Assembly: GCA_033032175.1 (NCBI GenBank)
Contig: CM065313.1
Coordinates: forward strand, 15,725,327-15,789,326
Length of the DNA: 64,000 bases
Source: Saturnia japonica
Taxonomy: Eukaryota > Arthropoda > Insecta > Lepidoptera > Saturniidae
Reading direction: 5' to 3'
The translations under genes and the position numbers were made by a program. The notes below the pieces were generated by a model. It searched no databases, was not told the DNA's origin, and saw only the letters and a list, made by a program, of their open reading frames with translations. This document shows, piece after piece, positions 34,462-45,189 of this stretch. Position 1 is the stretch's first letter; the number at the start of each line of letters is the position of its first letter.

Positions 34462-34817
34462 CTAGCGATCGCCTTAGGGTCGACCAGCGACTTTTTGATC
34501 ATAGACTATTTTCTATTTGACATTTACAGTATTCATAAACAATGTGTAATATTTACATCACTTGCTGTCACTTATCGTTGAATGACAATGTCAATATTTT
34601 GAGCGGTATAAGTTCAATGGCACTGGTCGTGTTAGGATTCGCAGTATTAATTTATTTAATTTAATATATTAGTAACAGATATTATAGATACATTATAGCT
34701 TTCTGCACTCCTTCTCCATATAAACTTTAACCTTGCCAAATCTCAGAGTCTTCCGTACACGCAGTACGCTTAAAATGGTACCGAAAGCTTTTGCTTCACG
34801 TAATAATAATATATAGA
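34462..34817 (-). mobile_element. Helitron-like non-autonomous element, complete copy (356 bp)
   Basis: Read on the minus strand it starts A|TCTATATATTATTATTACGT and ends with a short GGTCGACC palindrome about 10 nt before GCGATCGCTAG|T. These are the exact A|TC and CTAG|T borders and 3' hairpin expected of Helitrons. It matches 42505-42869 along its length. Confidence 0.7.
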
Positions 34818-34825
34818 TCGATAAA

Positions 34826-35146
34826 TATTCTTTATTGCACAAAAAAGTTACAATTGGAGGACTAAATGCTAAAAAAGCGTTCTCTACCAGTCTTCCAGGG
34901 GAGGAAGAGGTATATGCAAGATGTGCATAATATTTAAAAAATAATAATTATAATCTAACCATTATTCAACTGCTCCAAGTAAAATCTACGTGGCGAATAC
35001 TTGAAGGAATCCCGAGAGTTGGCTAGTTGGATGACCACTCTAAAATAACTATTTGACAGCAAAACTTGCTTGAAATGGTCCTGGAACTTATTGTCTAGCA
35101 AATCAGTAATGTGCTTCGGGATCTTATTATAGAACCTAAGACTATT
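34826..35146 (-). mobile_element. LINE fragment: ORF2 C-terminus and 3' UTR
   Basis: On the minus strand, codons from 35146 to the stop at 34957-34955 read FYNKIPKHITDLLDNKF and on to LEQLNNG-stop, 63 residues without a break. This resembles the C-terminal tail of ORF2 in insect non-LTR elements. A roughly 130-bp 3' UTR follows, ending in a TGCAATAAAGAAT signal near 34826. Upstream of 35146 the frame is broken by a stop. Further 5' sequence up to about 35600 may belong to it but is not recognisable. Confidence 0.72.
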
Positions 35147-35865
35147 TATTATCTAAAAAACTTTTATTGGTCTTACTAAGTCTAAAACATGGTGTAACCC
35201 GGGAACTAATTTATGTTTAATTTCGTATTAAATCTGTGCCAGTCTTAACTTAGTACTCGTAAGTCCATGATATGGATTTTTTATCAGGTTAACCATCAAA
35301 TAAATCCAACAACAGGAAACTCATCTGCAAAATCGTCTAAAATTCGAGTTCATAGTTAATTCGTAACAATTTGTTTTTATATCCCGTGATATTGTGCCAA
35401 TCCGATTTCCCTTGTTTCGGCAATATTTTCTATTTTCCTTTTTATGAGCAACATAAAAAACAACTCGTCGTAATCCAGTACTCCCATAGTAAGTAAATTT
35501 AAATTTGCAGAAAGGCGGGTACAAGTTCCCGAGCTTCCCTTGAAATATGAAACTCTGCGGTATCTAATTCCTTCGGCCATTTTCCGAATGGAAAAATTCA
35601 CTCAGAAAGCAGCCACGAGCGATTACTTCTCTTTACGCAATGACAAGCCGCGCCGCTGCGGGGGTAGGGCCACATAAATAATCGGGAGCTTACGAACTCG
35701 CCCGCACCGGGCCCCTGTCCGGAATACCAAAAAAACTGCGAAGTAAATTAATCGCGAAACGTTATAATGGCGCACATAATCAATGGTAATGACATGAATA
35801 TTTACAGCACAATTTGTTACACATCCATTACATAGAGAGATAGCTTTCCTTTCGAGAATATGTTC

Positions 35866-35952
35866 AGGTCGGCAGTGACAGCGGCAACCGTCGATGGATT
35901 TAGATCTTACCATTAGGGACAGTACTGACAATGTGCCGAGCGAGCTACTATA
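35866..35952 (+). repeat. Copy of repeat family R8
   Basis: Shares GGCAGTGACAGCGGCAACCG and the ACCATTAGGGACAGTACTGA block with 4741-4850 and 49030-49145, and ends in an A-run. Confidence 0.55.
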
Positions 35953-36010
35953 AAAAAATATGTAGAAATATCTCTTTATATAATTATAAAATAGCTGTTC
36001 CGTGCGAATA

Positions 36011-36330
36011 TTTTGCACATTATTAAATGTAAACAATCTAACAGTTGTCATGTTAGTTAAACAGATTGTTATTGGCGTTGGCTCCTCCTACATGTTAGTT
36101 GAATATGTTTTAATTAGGAATATCATCTTTTAATAATTTTTTAAACCACTTTTGAGAAGATATAGAGAATTTTTATACAATTTTTTAACGAAAACTTGAA
36201 TTTTGAAATTATTTTCGTCAATAGCGGGGCACACACGCTTTAAAATGTACGTCAATCATTAATTTTGATGAAGAATTAACGGAGATATGGTGTTGCTAGG
36301 AAAAATTGCTTTGAGAAATAATGTATATTA
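36011..36330 (+). repeat. Copy of repeat family R7
   Basis: Shares CAGATTGTTATTGGCGTTGG, ACATGTTAGTTGAATATG, and AATTAACGGAGATATGGTGT with 42171-42466 and part of 59415-59565. No ORF. The class is unknown. Confidence 0.55.
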
Positions 36331-36354
36331 TGATATTAACGTACAAGAACTTAT

Positions 36355-36515
36355 ACTTTCATAACTTCTTTGTTTTTGAATCGATTTGGATGATTGATTT
36401 TTCGTTGGAAAGGGTGGTGGTCCCATATTACTTTCATTGGGATTGTACTTTCGACTTCAAAGATACAACAGGGAACTCTTCAAAATCATTGTAGTTTGTT
36501 TTCTTTTTTGTTAAA
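36355..36515 (+). repeat. Partial copy of repeat family R3
   Basis: Contains the AACTTCTTTGTTTTTGAATCG, TTTTTCGTTGGAAAGG and AAAGATACAACAGGGAACTC blocks in family order. Confidence 0.65.
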
Positions 36516-36604
36516 ACTAGTCTTATCATCGAATATTAATAAATCAAGTGACTTTTTATTGACCTTAGAGACAAATGGTTCATTATCTATATCTTATCCT
36601 GTTT

Positions 36605-36800
36605 TTCTTCTTCTTGTATATAAAAATCGATGTTTGTATGTATGTTCCCAATGGACTCCCAAAAGGGCTGGAGCGATTTTGATGACATTTTCAGACAATC
36701 TTCATATAAGCCCAGCGGGAGATCCCGAAAGTAGCGCTCGGATCAATATTCCCTATGGACTCCGTAATTCCAAAATGGAAAAGTAACACGTGGCCAATGT
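36605..36800 (+). repeat. Fragment of a transposon-derived repeat
   Basis: TATAAAAATCGATGTTTGTA followed by GGCTGGAGCGATTTTGATGA is a sequence type common in lepidopteran Helitron-like repeats. The assignment is from memory of such repeats and is weak. No 3' end is found nearby. Confidence 0.4.
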
Positions 36801-37002
36801 AATCTATGTATGGAATTACGAAGCTTCTGAAGAGATTTCATTTATAGATATTCACCCCTGAAGAGATGAAGTAAGGAGTAAATGCTTGCATAATGTGTAA
36901 AGAATTAAGTACGAGTATGTAGTTAGTTACTTATAAATATTTTACAAAATAGTAATTTTACGCGGCCAGAGCTGCCAGTGGAAATTAGCATAATATGTAG
37001 AA

Positions 37003-37160
37003 CTAGCTGCGCTCGCGGCTCAGCACGCGTTTATTACCCACTAATTATTTTCACGTCCCGTTACAGTCACGTTATATTTTACTTTGCCCTAAGGGTTGCT
37101 TACTTACAATTTGTAGCGTGTGACCACGGCTCTCCTCTGAATATTACTTTATCACAATAT
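37003..37160 (-). mobile_element. Helitron 3' end
   Basis: On the minus strand the end reads CCGCGAGCGCAGCTAG followed by T, with a GC-rich hairpin just before. The 5' part is not delimited. Confidence 0.5.
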
Positions 37161-37778
37161 GTTACATTGAAATACATAAGTTGTCTATTTATTATATTAT
37201 AAATAATTGAATAGTTGGTAGATAAGAATTTAGGACAAGAATATATTTTTCTCGTTTCATATTTATCGGTGCACGATTTTTTCCGTAATCGGGTTATACT
37301 TTTTTTTAGAAAATTCTAGGTATTTGCAGAAATAAGTCTCCAATCTCTTAATAAACATTTATTTTTGTTCTTCTGAATAATACAAAATCGCTATTCTTCA
37401 TACGTTCCATTATCCGAATGACTTACGACAACGATTATTTCGGTTAGACGAATCTCCACTGTATAATATGTTTTGAGATTGTTTTGAGATTCATGAATAC
37501 GTCTGTACCCTATGGTGCTTGAAACATAAATCGCCAATTGTTCTGTCACATGTAAGCGCCACCTCAGGTGATATTACAACGATTTCGACCACACATAAAC
37601 TTCAATACATATATGTGCTCGTATCTGAGAATCCAGCCACCAAATAAAGAATTCTTTAGCCCTAAAGCTCACTGAGTTATTACTTTGTAACGTTTATCGA
37701 TCGGGAATACCATATAGATAAATTAATATTTAGCTCTGAAATAATTTTGAACATTCTTTATTCATCTATTTATGTATA

Positions 37779-38104
37779 ATAGCGGTCGCTCAATGGTCTA
37801 AATTCGAGCAGCGACTTTTTGATTATGGACTATATTATTATCCGTTTTACATTTGCAGTATGAACGTTAGCAATGAATATTATATCACTTGCTGTCACTT
37901 TTCACCGAGTGTCAATGTTTTAGCGGGTCTAAGTTCAATGGCTATGGTTGCGGTAGTTTCCGTAGTATTAATTAATAGTACAAAATTATGTATACATTTT
38001 AGTTTTCTCCATATAAACTTTAACTATGCCAAATCTCACAGTCCTTTTTGATGAGCGCAATATGCTTAAAAAGAGTCCGCAGCTCCTCACAAATTAATAT
38101 AAAA
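37779..38104 (-). mobile_element. Helitron-like copy, diverged
   Basis: Same family as 34462-34817. The 3' border has decayed from CTAG to CTAT, and internal blocks (CACTTGCTGTCACTTTTC, CTCCATATAAACTTTAAC) are kept. Confidence 0.62.
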
Positions 38105-39920
38105 ATCACGTCATTGACATCACCAAAACAATTATCACTAACAAATCGTATATAAATACGATAAAATAAGTTAATAATATATTATGTGAGTGAATTATAA
38201 TGATTATTATATGGAGTTTTATAAACATATGTTCAGGTGCTTCCAATAACATATGTTTTAAATTACGTTCATTGTGTTTCATTAGTTGCGATAAACAGAA
38301 CATTATCAATGTGTATTGAATGTTTAAATGAATAAAGCGTAAAAGAGCAAATAATGTATTCTATATTTTTAAAACAATTAAGGAAATAAAAATAATTTTC
38401 TTACTTCTTATTATGTTTAAACATAAAGTGTTGTATATTGTCCCGTATATATAGATGTATCTATTTTTCTGGTTTCCATGATATCGGTTTCTGTTAACAG
38501 ATCAATTTGAGGAGGTCAGTCGTGTCAAGATAGATGATTTGCCTTTCATTTGGACTTTTAGAGAGTCACCACTTGTTTCCTAACCTGTACTCTTGCTACA
38601 AGCTTTAATGAAATTAGTGGTCCTTCGAGCTACTATTTAACAAATATAAATAAAACAGTAATTAGGAGCGTCAATGTGATTTAGCTCGTAATTTACTTCG
38701 GAAAAGGTGTTTTAGATTACTGGTCGGTAATAATATTATGATGTAGTTATTCGTAATTTCCAAATGTTCGATAATATACAATCGAAAGGAACATGTTTGT
38801 CTTATTATCAGTTTCTTCAATTTCTAACAGGCGTGATTGAGATCAAAAATTTATAGGTAAGGTACATCACGAATAAAAATTATCACGAACAGAAATTAAT
38901 TTATTTTCTAGTATTAACAATTGGTACGAACACCCTAATATTGACCGTCGTCATTGAAAGTCCATCGGTATTAAACTTTAATAGTACATAATTTGGAATT
39001 GCCTCTCCTAATTCTAATAAAATAATTGATTTTAGTCCACACAATGTATACTGTATATAGTTAGCACGCATACGTTACATATAATCTAGCTTCTTTTTTA
39101 ATTTTTACCTAGATTTTTAAAATCTCTAGTTATTTATATCGTAACAATCTCTTTATGTTTATTGCGTTAAAACTTACCATACGTAATATTTATCATAAAA
39201 TATTTGCACAATTCAGATATATATATATATATAATAGTATGCAATATTCATTTAACTTTATAAAAATATTTTTTGTTGTAATGCCGCTAAAGCTGTAGAA
39301 GTGTAGACGAATTAGATTTATGTCGTGTCTTGTCACGTCTTGCCTGTTGCCTAGACGCGCGACACCTCTAAACTTAATTTTGGTCGCTAAGTTCATTGTA
39401 ACTACACTGAACGACTTTTGTTGACAACTCTGTAATAGTATTATATAATACTTCCGGCGATACTTTGTATAAGTGTTTTGTTTTCTTTATTCTTCTTGTG
39501 CTTCTTTTATCAATTATATTCTTTACTATTTGTGCCCCATGGTTTCACTCGTGTTAATTTCATCTGACAAACACCGCAACGCCAACGCATCTGTGTAGCC
39601 GCCAGCCTATCATAATTGTTCTTCCCGCAGTTGCGGTAGGGACAAATTATTTTAATTTTTCATTTTCTCCTAAACTATGCGTCCAAATAACATACTGTGC
39701 AGAGCAAAGTTTAACTTCATAAAATTGTCTTTATGATGAAGTAACTGTTTCGTAAGGTTATTGCCATATTGTATCCATGTCTAAAAATAGTATTCATAAA
39801 TCACTTTTAAATTTTAACAATTGTTTGTCACAAAATAGCTTATTCATAAGAGATAGGCATATGCTATCGCGGATGTTTTTTTAGATATACTAAGGGTCAA
39901 TATTTTTGTAGAATATCGTA
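38105..39920. other. AT-rich DNA with a TA microsatellite
   Basis: A TA repeat lies at about 39217-39232. A GC-richer stretch at 39560-39640 resembles words at 44300-44330. No gene is supported. Confidence 0.5.
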
Positions 39921-40110
39921 TTTACGTATCATTAACCATTACGCCAGCGCACGCGGATAAAGCAATTCGAGAGGGCTCTCGCCTCCGACTTACTTAACAA
40001 AAAATCAATATTAAAGGCTAGCTGAGAGTTATAATCTAATATTATATAGCCTATATATAATACTATTTATTCCTCGTGAGCCTGGCTATCACATACAACA
40101 TAATTATTGT
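39921..40110 (-). mobile_element. Internal fragment of a Helitron 5' region
   Basis: Matches 57125-57360 (minus) and the complement of 43680-43860 (for example ATCATTAACCATTACG and GCGGATAAAGCAATTCG). The TC border is missing. Confidence 0.6.
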
Positions 40111-40149
40111 ATGCTTCGCACAAGTTCCTATGACAAATAATTTTTTTTA

Positions 40150-40430
40150 TACCACGATGAGGCAAACAAGCATGCGGTCCGCTTGATGGTAAGCGGTTAC
40201 CGCAACCTATGGAACCTTATAACACCAGTCACATCAATTGTACCACATGCGCGTTGCCGACTCTAATCCGCGATTCAACGATACTATGGAATGTTCTGAG
40301 AAATACCTATCTCGTTACTACAGAATGCTATCACTACTATAGTTTGCTCGTTTGGCACCCGAGGGCGTTGTCGTTTCGAAGTATCGTGGAATGGTCTGTC
40401 CGGTGTAGTATCCATACGAGGAATTAAATT
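40150..40430 (+). repeat. Interspersed repeat, lepidopteran type
   Basis: GATGAGGCAAACAAGCATGC and CGCTTGATGGTAAGCGGTTA begin a repeat I associate with lepidopteran genomes. It contains a palindromic AAGCGGTTACCGC. A 72-codon open frame inside looks incidental. Confidence 0.45.
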
Positions 40431-41576
40431 TATTGTAAATAGATTGCAATAAAGATATCCTTTACCACAAGTACAAACTCCTCTATATAATTATCAATCT
40501 TTTGCAAATTTTCGATGAATGCATAATTTTTACATGGGTAATTTCTCATCGACTGCTTTTCTTGGTCTTTATAGGTAATGTAACCCCTATGTTTTGTAGG
40601 TATTACGAATATATTTGAAAACTAAATTTTTTTATCAACTAGAGTCAATTACACTTTTAGTTGTCTGTTGGAGAATATACTGCCCCTCTATAAGCAGTGT
40701 CCCAACATTACCAATTATTATGTTGCACGTACAGTAGCAAAATCAAATAGGTTTGCTGGCTTACCATACTCCAATCTCAGACATTTTACTACTTCTGAAG
40801 ACGGAGTTGCTTCGTATTGCAAATAGTTAGAAGCAGAAATAGGTGTGTCACTGCTGCTTAAAGCATTCTAATTTTATATAAGTTATGTGATGTGGGGATC
40901 TTATTTAGTATGAGACAGCGTATCGAGGAAATGTAATGTAACAAAAAGAAAACATGCTTTCGGTCTCTAATTATGTATTTCGCAAGACAAAGCGATAACA
41001 AAAATCCTTAAAATATCGGCTTTGAAATTGCAAATTCAAATTATGGCATTATGTATATTATAATACAATTTTACTATTTTGAAGCCGATATTTAGTGAGT
41101 TCTGCTATTTCCTGGATTTTATGAAATACGTAATTAGTGGGCGGCTTTAATGAACAAGCGTATGGATTATATGTATATTCAAATATAAGTTTAGTAAAAT
41201 ACCGTTGCAATTTAAATGTATAAATAAATACCTAAACTACGTTCAATTCATCTCGACGTGTATACCTTTCGTAATTATTGATACGGGAGCTATGATATAT
41301 TGAGGGGTTTATCATTGTTAGCCGTGAAATATAGTGGCGTACTTCCCGAATTCGAGTGGATGATACGGTAGACACACATTATATGTTTGAATAACAACAG
41401 GATTCATAAATGAAAGATATAATTTATTTCCTTAATTTACCCATACCAAGGATAACTGATGTACGAATAGTTCACCTAAATCATTAACAATTTTTATTGC
41501 ACTGTAAATGCTTTGAACGGTTATATGTGAGTTTTTGCTATGACAGCTATTCCCTACACTTCTAACTATTTAGTTA
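40431..41576. other. AT-rich DNA, no gene seen
   Basis: Only short frames, none recognised. Confidence 0.5.
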
Positions 41577-41599
41577 TTGTATGCACGTCGCGGGTTTCG

Positions 41600-41720
41600 T
41601 TATCGAGTTTCTTTCTGGCTCTTCTCGATGACTGGAAACCGGAGTAGTGTTTTACAGTTCCTAAGTGCCTTCTTGGGTTCTAAATTGAATAAGATTTTTC
41701 TTATTTTGATTTTGTTATTT
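41600..41720 (+). mobile_element. LINE 3' UTR fragment
   Basis: CGAGTTTCTTTCTGGCTCTTC, AACCGGAGTAGT and CCTAAGTGCC follow the same order as 30110-30230, and the fragment ends in AAATTGAATAAGA. Confidence 0.55.
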
Positions 41721-41936
41721 TATATTTCAATTAATTTATACTTATTACACCGTCTTAAGAAAGAGGTATGTTAACATTTTATTGGTTTAAATGATTATTT
41801 TATGATTTTTAGTCTTATCTATATGTAAAATTTTTCAAGTGATTTATTAATACATCATGATGAGATTATCACAGCAGAGACGTGTCATAAGTAAGTTTAA
41901 TTTATTTGACGAAGGCCAAAATTTCTTTGCTAGGTA

Positions 41937-42143
41937 CTTCCGCTGGAAACGGATTAGGTAACAGCTGTTTTTTATTTCTGCAATCTCTTTTATCGTTTCG
42001 GCTACAAACTTTTCACTTTTTGATTTTTCTTCTTTACCACGATTATTTTCAGATTTAACATTTTCAGGTTTACATTAACGATTAAAAACAAACGTTATTT
42101 GCTGCAGAAAAATGAAACAGCTATTAATCTGTTTCCGCGGAAG
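41937..42143. mobile_element. MITE-like inverted-repeat element
   Basis: A left arm starting CTTCCGCTGGAAACGGATTA (41937) is the imperfect complement of a right arm ending TAATCTGTTTCCGCGGAAG (42143). The arms are about 43-48 bp and each contains an ACAGCT core. The 115-bp centre is AT-rich and has no ORF. Confidence 0.6.
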
Positions 42144-42170
42144 GAGCAAACAAAAGGATAAAGTATTTAT

Positions 42171-42466
42171 TTTGCACATCATAAAATATAAACAATGTAA
42201 CTAACAGCTGTCATGGTAGTGAAATAGATTGTTATTCAATGGCGTCTCGTACATGTTAGTTGAGTATGTTTTCGTTAGAAACGCTTTTAACAAATGGCAT
42301 TCCTAATATTATTATTTTTTAAGCAATACTTTAATTTGAAACTATTTGTCTTTTTATTTAACACTTGTAATATGAGCGTTAAAATGATGTTTTATCTATA
42401 ATTTTGATAAAGAATTAACGGAGACATAGCGTTGCTACAAAAAACATCCTTGAGAAATAATATGGA
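42171..42466 (+). repeat. Copy of repeat family R7
   Basis: Same block order as 36011-36330. It sits 27 bp after the MITE-like element and 38 bp before a Helitron-like copy. Confidence 0.55.
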
Positions 42467-42504
42467 GGTATAAAGAATCTATTCATTCACAATTTAATAC
42501 AAAA

Positions 42505-42869
42505 CTAGCGATCACCCTAAGGTTGAAATTCGACCAGCGACTTTTTGATCATAGACTATTTTCTATTTGACATTTGCAGTATTCATAAAACAAAACAATG
42601 AGTATTATCTAAAACGCTTGCTGTCACTTTTCGTTGAGTGACAATGTCAATACTTTGGGGGTCTAAGTTCAATAGCACTGGTCGTGTTAGGACTCGCAAT
42701 ATTAATTTATTTTATTTAATATATTAGTAACAGATATTATAGATAAATTTTAGCTTTCTGCACTCCTTCTCCATATAAACTTTAACCATGCCAAATCTTA
42801 CTGTCTTCCATGCACGCAATACGCTTAAAAAGGGGTAGAAAGATTTTGCTTCACGTATTAATTAATAGA
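42505..42869 (-). mobile_element. Helitron-like non-autonomous element, complete copy (365 bp)
   Basis: On the minus strand it has A|TCTATTAATTAATACGT at the 5' end and a GGTCGAATTTCAACC hairpin followed by GCTAG|T at the 3' end. It aligns with 34462-34817. The internal TTGCTGTCACTTTTCG and CTGGTCGTGTTAGGA blocks are shared. Confidence 0.7.
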
Positions 42870-43599
42870 TACCGTCTACATTATACGAAACTACAACACA
42901 TCACCATATTACTTTATAACGGCCATATTTCTGTGTCAAAATATAATGCCATTCATAAATAATACGGTAAGCCTTAAAAAACAATTCAAAATGTTATTAT
43001 TAGCAAGAAATAACTCCATGAAAAAATTACCATATTAAGTAGTGTGATTACGACAAAAGAATTTCAGTTTGAAATTTTACGTACCAAATAAGGCCTCTAT
43101 TGATTACGCAAGAAACAACACGAAAATAGTTCATGCCACTTTACATTGATTTGCTTACAGGTGAAAACACTCCGTTAAACTGCATAAGATTAAAGTCATT
43201 TGTTCATTTAAAAATAATGATGCTTTGAATTACATGTCCCTGACAAGGCAGCCTTGAAGCTAAGTCAAAATATAATCCAGGCCTTTCTGAATATTATATT
43301 CTCATTCTGCTGATAGCTTGAGGAAAAAACACAGTGTAAAAACACTATTTATGATATAATACTGTGAAAAATTTCGTAGTCGATTGTTACATCGATAAAT
43401 TATTTTGTCCATTGTGAGGATAAGTGTGTCGGAAGTGGCTGTGATATAAAATCTTGTAGGCTCTTACTTGGGACTCAATTGCAAGAGATGGATGGATGTC
43501 GGTCGAGGATGGCGATCCGTCATCGGACAAGATGCCGGGGCCTACGGGTTCTTCGTTCCACTTTTGCGTATATTGTACATATAAACGACATAAGGCAAA
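42870..43599. other. AT-rich DNA, no gene seen
   Basis: An 80-codon frame at 43479-43721 runs into the Helitron end and is not a credible gene. Confidence 0.45.
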
Positions 43600-43860
43600 T
43601 CTATACTAATATAATAAAGCAGAAAAGTTTTTATGTTTGTTTAAACACGCTAATCTCTGGAAGTACCGGTCGGATTCGAAAAATTATTTTTGTATATGAT
43701 AGCCAGACTCTCGAGGAATAGGCTATTTAAGATTAGGTCACACTCTCAGATAGCCCTAAAATATTGATTGTTGTCACGTAAGTCGGAAGTCGAGGCCCTC
43801 CCGAACCGCTTTAACCGCGTGCGCCGGCGTAATCGTTAATGATACAGAAATACAATGTTC
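43600..43860 (+). mobile_element. Helitron 5' end
   Basis: Starts A|TCTATACTAATATAATAAAG, the characteristic lepidopteran Helitron 5' end. GTTTAAACACGCTAATCTCT and GACTCTCGAGGAATAGGCTA follow. It matches 57125-57360 on the minus strand. The 3' end is not found. Confidence 0.68.
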
Positions 43861-44389
43861 TACAATAATATTGGTCCTTAGTGTATACTAAAATTAATAA
43901 CGATAAATAATATAAATATAAATATAATATATTACCATTAATAATATGGTATAAGATTTAGAGTTAAGATAAGTGTTGTTTTTTTGGGTGAAATAAACAG
44001 ATTATTTATTTATTTTAAGTAAAGAAGCAGATGGATGATGGTTTTACGACTACAGTGTTGGAGTGGTAAAAAAAACAGTGAAACTTATTTTAACTGTCCT
44101 GGCAACATTATTCACACGAACGCACGTGTCGTTATCTGGTTGTCAAGGATACAGAGCTAAATGTATGTCCCGCATTTGTTGTTCTAAAAGCTCCATCTAT
44201 CTTTTTCTTAAATCTGTGTATATACTAATAAAAGGAGCGTAGTATAAATTACGTAGCTGTGCCGCACGGCTTTACCTCATTTGACCAACTCTCCACAGAG
44301 CCGCGTCGCGCCGCCGCCAATGCACCTGTGTAGCCTATGTTGAGTCCTAGTCTGAATTTGTGTAACTTTCCTCAATAAATCAAGAAATC

Positions 44390-44456
44390 AAATTAATGAC
44401 AAGACAATAAGGTTAACATATTCTTGTTATGTACCTTATTTTCTTGTCATTAATTT
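44390..44456. repeat. Strong short hairpin (24-bp arms, 19-nt loop)
   Basis: AAATTAATGACAAGACAATA at 44390 onward is complementary to the right arm ending 44456, with a single mismatch in 24 positions. It could be a MITE relic or a small-RNA hairpin. Nothing identifies it. Confidence 0.6.
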
Positions 44457-44936
44457 AAAAGTTTTAGGCTCATATAATCAGGCACAGTATATTTTAAAGC
44501 ATGGAACTTAACGTGTATAAATAAGATAGGCCAGATGTTAGAGCATGCATATATTCCTTCATAACTTTTCCTACCTCGGCCACCATTTGCGCCATCTACA
44601 AACAAAACCAAAAACTCACGTGCGACGAGTGACAGTTGAAAAAAAAACAGAAAAAGACAAAACGTGTCGCACAGAGCGCATAAAACTATTGCGTCTCCGT
44701 CGCAAATTAAAAGAATAAATCAAATAATAGTTAAGCTCGGACTTCACAAACCCCGGGGTTCCATAGTGCTTCAACAGTGCGTTATGTGCAGTGTATAGAA
44801 GCCACGAAAATCAACATCAGCATGCCCGAGGTGAGTGGCCGGCAAAATACCTATCCAAATTCCTACACCGCATGCTAGGGAGAAAACATCTAAAACAATA
44901 CACCAGATTAAAGCCAAAATTACTCGTTTTTTTTAA

Positions 44937-45185
44937 GTGTCATCAGAAAACGCTCATCAGAATATCAAATATTTTTTACTAAGGTGACATTTTCGATAGC
45001 TTTTATAGTTTGGCGGGGCTCTTAGTATTCCACGTCAGATCCTACAGACCTTTGATTTGTATGTGTTGTCATTAGGAAACATTCATCAGATTATTAAACA
45101 ATTTTTATTATGGTGGCATTTCGATAGCTCTTATAGTTTGACGGGGTTCTTAACATTCCACATTAGGTACTCCAGACTAACAAAA
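44937..45185 (+). repeat. Diverged tandem duplication, about 125-bp unit
   Basis: 44937-45055 and 45064-45185 share, in order, TCATCAGA, a TTTTTAxTA-GGTG stretch, TCGATAGCT, TTATAGTTTG-CGGGG and ATTCCAC. The mismatches suggest an old duplication. Confidence 0.6.
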
Positions 45186-45189
45186 CAGA

